From: Pipra filicauda
Taxonomy: Eukaryota > Chordata > Aves > Passeriformes > Pipridae
DNA: 64,000 nucleotides
Direction of reading: 5' to 3'
Assembly (NCBI RefSeq): GCF_003945595.2
Contig: NW_024104291.1
Location: 992,001-1,056,000, forward strand
The notes under the pieces were generated by a model that did no database searches, was not told where the DNA came from, and was given only the letters and a program-made list of their open reading frames with translations. A program made the position numbers and the translations under genes. Within the stretch, counting starts at the first letter, position 1. Each line of letters opens with the position of its first letter. This document shows positions 58,101 to 64,000 of the stretch, in pieces.

Positions 58101-61100
58101 CAAGCTATTCACAGGCATGCAGGGAGATTATGAGCACAAATATGCCCCAGGCAAAGCGTTGTTTGGCAACATCATACTAATAAGGGCTGATGCAAAGGGC
58201 AGCTTCTAATCTGGAGGCAAGCGTGGGTGGTGATTTGGGCTGAAGTGACTCAGTAAGCATGTCGGTTTCTTTACAAGTTCTTCTGGTCTCATAGTGACAG
58301 TGTCCTGTGTCCTGCAGAGCTACTGCCTAAGGGATGGCCACATCCCACATTTGCATCACAGAGGTTCCAGGTTACTGTACTATGATTGCTCCACACCACT
58401 AATGGCTTTAGAATGCCAGCACAAGAACCTGGGCACAGCACAGCAATTAGTGCAAATCTCAAAATCAGAATAACACTCTCAAAATTACAGAGTTCTGTAT
58501 CAGATAGAAAGGCACGTAAACCACCTCTGTCTATGTGTGTGTAGTTGGAAGCTCAGGAACCCAACTTTAGCTCTCACCTGTTAAGAGTGATGGCACTAGG
58601 AGGAGTAGATATGTGTTGGATGTGGTAAATATTGATGGCAGTTTTGCAAAGTACCATATAGATGCCATGTGGGTAAGGAATACCCAGTCTCCTGAGGTAT
58701 TTTAATCTGTGGTATAGTTTTCTCTGTCTTAAATATGGTGAAGTTTCACTGCTTGAGAGGATTTCTGAGCCTGCTGAGTAAAGGGTGACTTTTCCAGTAG
58801 GACTCCAGTTCCTCTAGTTTCCTCATGTCCTTAGCTTTGTGGAAGATGTAGTTTTGCTCTAATAAAGTATAATTTCCCTTTTTCTCCTCCCTCACATTTT
58901 ACTCATAAGACAAACTGCGGTGGGAGGGTAAGTATGACTCTTGGCACTGTCATTTGCAATCATTGTCATGCCTTCCACTGGATCACTTTTTTCTGTTCAC
59001 CATTGTGGCCTTCTCATTTACTTTGCACCACCATTGCTGCTGCTTCACAAATGCACTGACAGCATCATCCACTTTGGTGCAGAGCTTGACCCTCATGGCG
59101 AAGCTGTGACACCTTCTCAGAGCTGGAAGGTCCCCAACATGTGAATGTGGTTAAAGCTTTAAGAGCTTCTCAGTAATGACCTTAACTTGAAGGAAAGAAA
59201 CTTCTGCAGCAAAATAAGAAAAACTTCAATAAGGGCTTGTTGCCTTCAGTTTGGCTTGTATACACTAAGAGAACTATGCTGAATAGCAAGAGAGTCTGGT
59301 GGGGAGTTTGGACTCGTGAGTAAGGTTAAATCTCTTTATCTGGAGATGAAACCAATGCCTGCTGCTGCTCTCTAAGGGCTGCCAAAATGCAGCAATGTTT
59401 GGTAGAGCTTTAACCCCATAACAATCCAGATGAAGACAGCCATGGTGTTCTGGGTAGCAAGGGAAGCAGGCTCAGAAAGGATTTGTTTGGGGCTAATTAA
59501 AATGTAGGTCATGCAGGCAGTAATGAATTTGCTCTGGGATGTGGTTCCTCTGGTCAGTTATGGCAGAGTCCCTGCTATCAGTAAAGCTTTATTTTCCCAG
59601 TAGAGAGGGTCTTTGCCATCCCCCAGCAATAGAAACGAGGGAGATAGTATTTCCTTGGAAGTGCCCTTTAGCCCCGCATCAGCAGAGTGGACAAAGTTTT
59701 GCATTCTGTTAGTTGTGAGAACTGGGCAAATTGCGAGTATTTATCAACTAGGAATGACCTACAAAAACAAGCAATAGTACCAGAGTTCATGCTGACAAAG
59801 TGTTTTGTGGATCACAAGGGAAAGGTCAGTGAGAGCATCCAGAAAACATTCCTGTCACTAATGGTTAACACCTTTAAAAGTCTCCCTGGCTGCATTTGGA
59901 GCAGGGCAGACCAGTGTGACTGAAATGCAGGGATTTCAGAGACCTCTGCAAGGAGTTAGTCTTTTTTGAAAAGAGGCTCAAGAAAGATGAGAAATGTCCC
60001 TAAAATTAACCTCGTAATTATTATGAAGAAAAAAACAGTCTTCCAAGTATCTCAGCCAGGACTCAAAGGAATCTTCATTAGGGATCTTGGAATCATAATC
60101 CCACTCAGAAATTGAGCTCACACCTTTTCTGAGCACTAAGGTTACCTGCTCTGTCCCCTTTGAAAGCTTCTCTGGGACTTCTCTGCTCCCTTTTTTTCAG
60201 TGATGTCTTCTTCTAAAGTCCAGTCTGCATGATTTCACAGCCAATTTCTACCCACTGGATTTGTGACAATATTGTTCTTGAGCTCCGAGTGCTCTTTTCT
60301 CTTACTGGCATGTAACCCCTACTACAGAGAAGAGTAACATGCCCTTTCTCAGTCACCACTGTACAGTGGAACCTCACCCGGGACTTAACAGGCAGTTGCT
60401 CTCTTGTTTTGGCCGTGAGACTAGAAGGTGAGGAGTCCCTAATGCTTTTCAGCATCCCTACTATGGGACACAATTGCCATCTACTGGCTGCCTTCAGGAA
60501 GCCTGAGCTGGTGGCAAGCTGGTTGCGTAGATGGTGGCAAATAATTCTTTCTCTTTCACACACATCCTTACCTGTGCCACTTTGCTGCCTTGTGCCAGAG
60601 TCTAACTGGCAGATAACTGGCAGTCTAACGCAGATAAAAACCCATAAGGATTATTTTAGTGTTGAAATTACTTATTTTTTTTCCTGAAAAAATATACGCA
60701 GCACTGAGAGCACTTTCACAGCTGTTTCCACCAGGAAAGGAAGGTGGGATTAGTCTTGTAGCTTTAGTTGCCAAAAATTAACCTAGAGAAGATGACTTGG
60801 CTCCTTCTAAGTCACTGAGTGAAAGTAGCCTTCATCTCATGGCCCTTGGTTAGCCCAAGATGGAGGCCTGTTGACTCACCTACTCTAGACATTAACTTTT
60901 TAGATAGATGAAATAGGGGAAGGAGATCCTTATTCTCTACCTTGAGCTTGAGATGTGGCCAAACCTCCTAACCTTCTGAGCAAGATAACAGAAGTCACAA
61001 GCCCTTTGGTGAGAGGCTTGAGAGAAATGGCTTCTGGAAGGGCAAAAATTAAAGACTAAGGTACTACAAAGGATTTTGCTGCCCAAGGCTCAGGACAGCT

Positions 61101-63554
61101 TTGCTCATTTGAGTGCCGCAGAGAGCATGGGATGGACCAAAGGCCATTTCCAAAATTTCAGAAATAGCTGAGAAGGGATACGTTAGGAATTTGTGAGCTC
61201 AATCTATGTGCACAGAACAGGGTTTAACCTGAAGCATGGAGAGGTTTGATTAGGCAGCGATAGTAGAGAAGAATGTATTGCAGAGGGAAGTCTAGCAGCT
61301 GTTGTGGATTGATAAAAGAAGGTTAGACAGACATCTGTCAGAATGGTTTGGATCCAGCTGGTCCTGCTTTGAGATATGGGAATGGTCCTCAGGTTTCTTT
61401 CATCTCTAGTTTCTCATTATTTGTGCACTGCAGTAGATGTGCATGGATATGTGCCGGCTCTAGCAATATTTCTGTAAATATGAGCTTGACTTGAAACTCT
61501 GAATCTTAGCTGAGTAGCATCCAAACCATGAATTAAGGTTTGAGTCCGTGCTGTGCATGAGCAGGGCTGAGTATGAACTGATTCAGATAGTTTGGGACTT
61601 TTGCTCCAGTTTTGCTCCAGGCTCCACCCCGCAAGCAACTCTGACTTGAACATCATCTTTCATCCAGCTTTTAAAAAGCCTTTATTTTTCTGGCCACCAT
61701 CCACGCTCCATCCAAGCTACCAGTCTCTCAGCTACACCTCACTGTCCCCATAAACCTTCATGTGCTTCTCCTCCAGACATACACTGGTTCTATACTGGTG
61801 GCAGTAAACCCCTACCAGCTTCTACCCATCTACTCACCTGAGCAGATACGCCTGTACACCAACAAAAAGATCGGTGAGATGCCACCACACATCTTCGCAA
61901 TTGCTGACAACTGCTATTTCAACATGCAGCGCAACAACAAGGACCAGTGTTGTATCATAAGGTGAGTTGGTGAGTTTCCAAATGGGCCATATCCTGAAAA
62001 CAGCTGCTGAGCAGATGCAGCATGGGTGATTTGGAACAGCTTATCAGATAGAATCAGAAACTGAATTAGATCTTCTGTCCATGTATTCCCAGTGCTGAGC
62101 TGGTCAGCAGTCATTCTGTTTGCAGTCATTCTGTTCCTAGTAAAGGTGCTTTATCAATCCTTTGATATTTACTATTACAGTCCAATAGATCTCATATTCA
62201 TCTTTTAAAATTTAAATTCAATACTCCTGCAGACTTCAAAGATGCAGAGATTTATACTTTTTGCACAAGGAAGGGCCGGGGACAAGGTTGATCACTGGAC
62301 CTGTGGTCATTCACGCTGCTGCTGAGCTGGTGTCTCCATGCTTGGCTCCACTCTGGACTAATCAACCTTGGGCACCAACAAATGTGTAGTCACAGTTACA
62401 GGTACAGTTCTCTCCAGTATCTGCCCCAAATGATGGTATAAGCCGGATTTGATGTTCTCAGCCCTTCAACAACATACTATCAAATTCTGAACCCACAGGC
62501 AGTCTTTGTGCTTTTTGGCACCCCATCTCTCTAAGGCATGACTACCCTAAGTTTCATTGCATAAAAAAACATAACTCTGGAACATCCCATGCGCAGTATT
62601 TCACATACATAAGTCTGAAAAGGCCATTACATAAGGATTATTTTGCAGGTCTAAAAAAGCATCATGTGGGACCCAGAGGAGAGTCAATGCAATGTACCAG
62701 TGGCCTGAGAAGTGAGGCAATTCACCCATGGGCCAGGGCTGGATACACAACATCAGAAAGGTCTATTTCAGTCACTTATTTTGGCTGTTCCATATATCAT
62801 ACAGGTCAGAGACTCACACCAAAAGATTTCTGACCAGTTCCTTCTTCTTGTATTATCACAAGATAACTGAAGTTATCTTTCAGCGAAGAGAAAGCTTTGA
62901 GGAATAACTCTTCCTGTCCCACAAGCTTCTTCTTTCCTACCTTCTCCTTGTTCGAACAAGCCTCAGGGACCTGTGGAAGCTCCTGCTGTTAAAAGGCTTT
63001 ATTTCACAGTCTGCCTTATTTTGACATCTTATTTTGATGATGTCTCATGGGAACAGCTAGACCATGGATCACAGACAGAGTCATGGTCTGGTGATCATAC
63101 CTGGAAAAGCACTGCCTGAAAGTTGCTTTATGACCTTCTTAGTGCTGATTGAATGATGTCATTTGCTGGGGAGACCCAAACCCAAGCAACAGCTTGGGCC
63201 GAATGGAACACAAAGCAAATACGGATCTTGGCTGGAAGCTGTCCAGTACCATGTCGTAACCTCTGTCATACAACCAGTCCTTGGGGTGCTGGAAACACAT
63301 CCTTAGTGGTCTCATCCTGCCTCTGCTAACAGAAGAGACACAGAGACAGCAGTCCCTTTGGAGACAGAGAGAGGGACATTGGCAGGGATGCAGCATGGCT
63401 TTCACTGACCTCCACTCCTGTTGTCTTTGCAGTGGTGAATCCGGAGCAGGGAAGACAGAAAGCACAAAACTGATTCTGCAGTTCCTGGCGGCAATCAGTG
63501 GTCAGCACTCCTGGATTGAGCAGCAGGTCCTGGAGGCAAATCCCATATTGGAAG
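33302..63554 (+). CDS. MYO7A: Unconventional myosin VIIa (5' part of gene)
   Basis: Actin-based motor of hair-cell stereocilia, retinal pigment epithelium and photoreceptors; loss causes Usher syndrome type 1B in humans. CDS join: 33302-33319, 54756-54869, 55891-56043, 61777-61961, 63433-63554, continuing beyond the window. All boundaries are GT/AG with compatible phases. The product is residues 1-197 of the motor head. It starts [14 protein letters not shown] (human [14 protein letters not shown]) and continues through the N-terminal beta domain, HWISPQN, the [26 protein letters not shown] actin-motor core in part, and the P-loop GESGAGKT at exactly residues 158-165 as in human. The first Met has an optimal Kozak context (A at -3, G at +4). 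Location downstream of CAPN5 on the same strand supports orthology. The rest of the head, IQ motifs and MyTH4-FERM tail lie outside. Confidence 0.96.
33738..34158 (+). mobile_element. CR1 LINE fragment
   Basis: Sense CR1 about 430 bp downstream of the MYO7A start exon: GGTTTGTTCAGCCTGGAGAA, TAGATGTTAGGAAGAAATTA, AACCTAGTCTAGTGGAAGA, ending TTTATGATTCTGTGAA. Confidence 0.9.
36285..36347 (+). mobile_element. CR1-like 3' end
   Basis: Short sense piece: GGACTTGATGATCCTTCTGG, CTTCCAACTCAGGATATTCT, from a different CR1 subfamily. Confidence 0.6.
38442..38668 (+). mobile_element. CR1 LINE 3' fragment
   Basis: Sense CR1: GGATATTAGGAAAAATTTCT, CCAGAGCAGTGGTGGAGTCA, GACATGTAGATGTGGCACTT, ending GTTCTGTGATTCTGTA. 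Same subfamily as the copy at 2770. Confidence 0.9.
38981..39016. repeat. 14-bp tandem repeat
   Basis: About 2.6 copies of ATACCCAYGCCCAC. Confidence 0.85.
40075..40184. repeat. A-rich tract with 72 consecutive A
   Basis: CAAAA-type repeats from 40075, then uninterrupted A from 40113 to 40184. Confidence 0.97.
43285..43640 (-). mobile_element. CR1 LINE fragment
   Basis: Antisense CR1: CACAGAATCATAATATCATA, CCCCCCTGCCATGGGCAGGG, GCCAAAAGTCCCTTTCCAGC, extending into the internal CAGGCTGAACA-type region. Confidence 0.92.
44987..45075 (-). mobile_element. CR1 LINE 3' end
   Basis: Antisense CR1: CATAGAATCATAGAATCATA, CATCAAGTCCAACCCTTGAT. About 215 bp before a second, longer CR1 in the same orientation. 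Confidence 0.85.
45290..46175 (-). mobile_element. CR1 LINE with reverse-transcriptase tail remnant
   Basis: Longest CR1 in the window, about 890 bp, antisense. Besides the 3'UTR, the minus strand reads the C-terminal part of CR1 ORF2: [20 protein letters not shown] followed by LHLG, then a decayed region with stops. Non-autonomous and 5'-truncated. The 203-codon open frame on + across this element is an antisense artefact. Confidence 0.9.
48341..48360. repeat. (AGGAT)4
   Basis: Four perfect AGGAT pentamers. Confidence 0.95.
50252..50380 (-). mobile_element. CR1 LINE 3' end
   Basis: Antisense, degraded CR1 end: GAATCACAGAATTCCATATG, CCATTAACCTAACACTGCCA. The octamer region appears to carry a short internal duplication (ATATGGAATC). 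Confidence 0.8.
51399..51707 (+). CDS. Possible alternative first coding exon of MYO7A
   Basis: Hypothetical. A 44-codon ORF from ATG 51576 (G at -3) to GCG 51705-51707 ends precisely at a good donor, GCG/GTAAGA. It is phase 0, so it would join in frame to exon 3 (GGG GAT TAT, Gly-Asp-Tyr). The peptide begins [10 protein letters not shown] and ends LKPTTILA, with a basic cluster after Met. An in-frame TAA at 51564-51566 means it can only start at this ATG or the Met at codon 10. A strong acceptor, TTTTTCTCCTAG, ends at 51398 and could define the 5' edge of a 309-nt exon; otherwise the exon could have its own promoter. I recognise no homolog. The ORF is short enough to arise by chance. Confidence 0.3.
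54481..54588 (-). mobile_element. CR1 LINE 3' end
   Basis: Antisense CR1 about 170 bp upstream of MYO7A exon 3: TTCATAGAATCATAAAAGTT, CCATTAACCCAGCACCACAG. Confidence 0.88.
54756..54869 (+). CDS. MYO7A: MYO7A exon 3 (GDYVWMDL)
   Basis: Exactly 38 codons, residues 7-44: [11 protein letters not shown] to VVDDEGN, phase 0 at both ends, donor GTACGT at 54870. It forms the N-terminal beta domain of the motor, with [15 protein letters not shown] conserved. The Met at residue 12 (ATG 54771-54773) matches the start proposed for the shorter mammalian isoform that lacks the first 11 residues. Confidence 0.96.
54870..55890 (+). other. MYO7A: MYO7A intron 3
   Basis: About 1 kb with CTTCTCAG acceptor. 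No repeats or other features recognised. Confidence 0.9.
55891..56043 (+). CDS. MYO7A: MYO7A exon 4 ([12 protein letters not shown])
   Basis: Exactly 51 codons, residues 45-95: [12 protein letters not shown] to [10 protein letters not shown], phase 0 at both ends, donor GTGAGT at 56044. It enters the motor domain proper ([19 protein letters not shown]), a block shared by class VII and related myosins. Confidence 0.96.
56044..61776 (+). other. MYO7A: MYO7A intron 4 (5.7 kb)
   Basis: Donor GTGAGT, acceptor CTCCTCCAG. Only one degraded antisense CR1 end (about 57634-57708) was recognised, and the rest looks unique. No ORF with recognisable content. Confidence 0.88.
57634..57708 (-). mobile_element. 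Degraded CR1-like end
   Basis: Antisense, weak match: TATCATAGGAAAGTTTATGC, TCCAACTTCCTCCAGCTCAA. Confidence 0.5.
61777..61961 (+). CDS. MYO7A: MYO7A exon 5 (purine-binding segment)
   Basis: Residues 96-156 plus two bases of Ser157: [16 protein letters not shown] to NNKDQCCII. It contains the NPYQLLPIY nucleotide-binding (purine) loop and the [15 protein letters not shown] motor signature. Donor is GTGAGT at 61962. Confidence 0.97.
61962..63432 (+). other. MYO7A: MYO7A intron 5
   Basis: About 1.5 kb with CTTTGCAG acceptor. Nothing recognised inside. Confidence 0.9.
63433..63554 (+). CDS. MYO7A: MYO7A exon 6 (P-loop)
   Basis: Completes Ser157, then residues 158-197: [17 protein letters not shown] to ANPILE, plus one base. 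The P-loop GESGAGKT (63434-63457), with Lys164 and Thr165, binds ATP phosphates and magnesium. [17 protein letters not shown] is typical of myosin VII. Donor is GTGAGG at 63555. The Glu-Ala-Phe-Gly continuation would be in the next exon, outside the window. Confidence 0.97.
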
Positions 63555-64000
63555 GTGAGGCCTCAGATAATAGAGGCATTCTTTTGCTGGAAAAAAAGAA
63601 AAGAAAACAAAACAAAACAGATTCAGGAAACACAAAATGTGACCAAATGTAAGTCACTCATGTCATACTTGGAGTTCAAAAAGTAATAAAACTAAAAATT
63701 TTAAAAGTAAAAATCAATACTGTATGCTTTTGATAAACAATATATTCGGTTTCTTTCCATCTGAATTTATTTTTCACAAGATTAATATTCTCTGATTTGG
63801 GCTGTCAAATTTTCCATTAATATTTTTGACAACTGTTGTTGAAAGCAAAGCATTTCAGCTGACCAAAATTGGTTTTTCAATTTTTTTATTACTTAAAATT
63901 GAATTAAAGAGTGTTTTTCCCACTTAAAACAGTACTTTTTCCTTAAAAGAATTCAAAACAAAAACCTGAATTTTACCCAATTCTCTGTGTAGTCTAAATT
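63555..64000 (+). other. MYO7A: MYO7A intron 6 (partial)
   Basis: AT-rich intron start with short A-rich runs. No exon seen before the window ends. Confidence 0.85.

Overview
This is vertebrate, almost certainly avian, genomic DNA. Coding sequence is confined to short exons with GT/AG boundaries and long introns. The interspersed repeats are nearly all CR1 LINEs of the bird type, recognisable by their 3' end (ATTCTATG-type octamers, or the reverse complement starting with CATAGAATCATAGAATC). The species cannot be named from the window.

Two genes lie head-to-tail on the + strand, in the same order as on human chromosome 11q13.5: the 3' part of CAPN5 (calpain-5) and the 5' part of MYO7A (unconventional myosin VIIa). 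CAPN5 has eight exons here (447-8495), giving 409 residues. They run from just before the catalytic His, through the catalytic Asn and the beta-sandwich domain, to a complete C2 domain and stop codon. A repeat-free stretch to about 11505, ending in a double AATAAA, is the probable 3'UTR. The intergenic gap (about 11.5-14.15 kb) holds two CR1 copies and an A-run.

At about 14.18-14.75 kb a GC- and CpG-rich block with CACCC boxes, G-rich repeats and a good splice donor is the likely MYO7A promoter and non-coding exon 1. The MYO7A start codon is in a tiny exon at 33.3 kb (MVILRQ). It is followed by exons at 54756-54869, 55891-56043, 61777-61961 and 63433-63554. Together they encode residues 1-197 of the motor head, including the NPYQLL purine-binding segment and the P-loop GESGAGKT at residues 158-165. 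The gene continues past the window.

The rest is intron: about 18.8 kb (intron 1), 21.4 kb (intron 2) and 5.7 kb (intron 4), with CR1 copies, simple repeats and a 72-nt pure A run. The most interesting unexplained item is a possible alternative first coding exon at 51399-51707. Its 44-codon ORF ends at a phase-0 donor that would join in frame to MYO7A exon 3. No bacterial-type features, CRISPR arrays or RNA genes were recognised.
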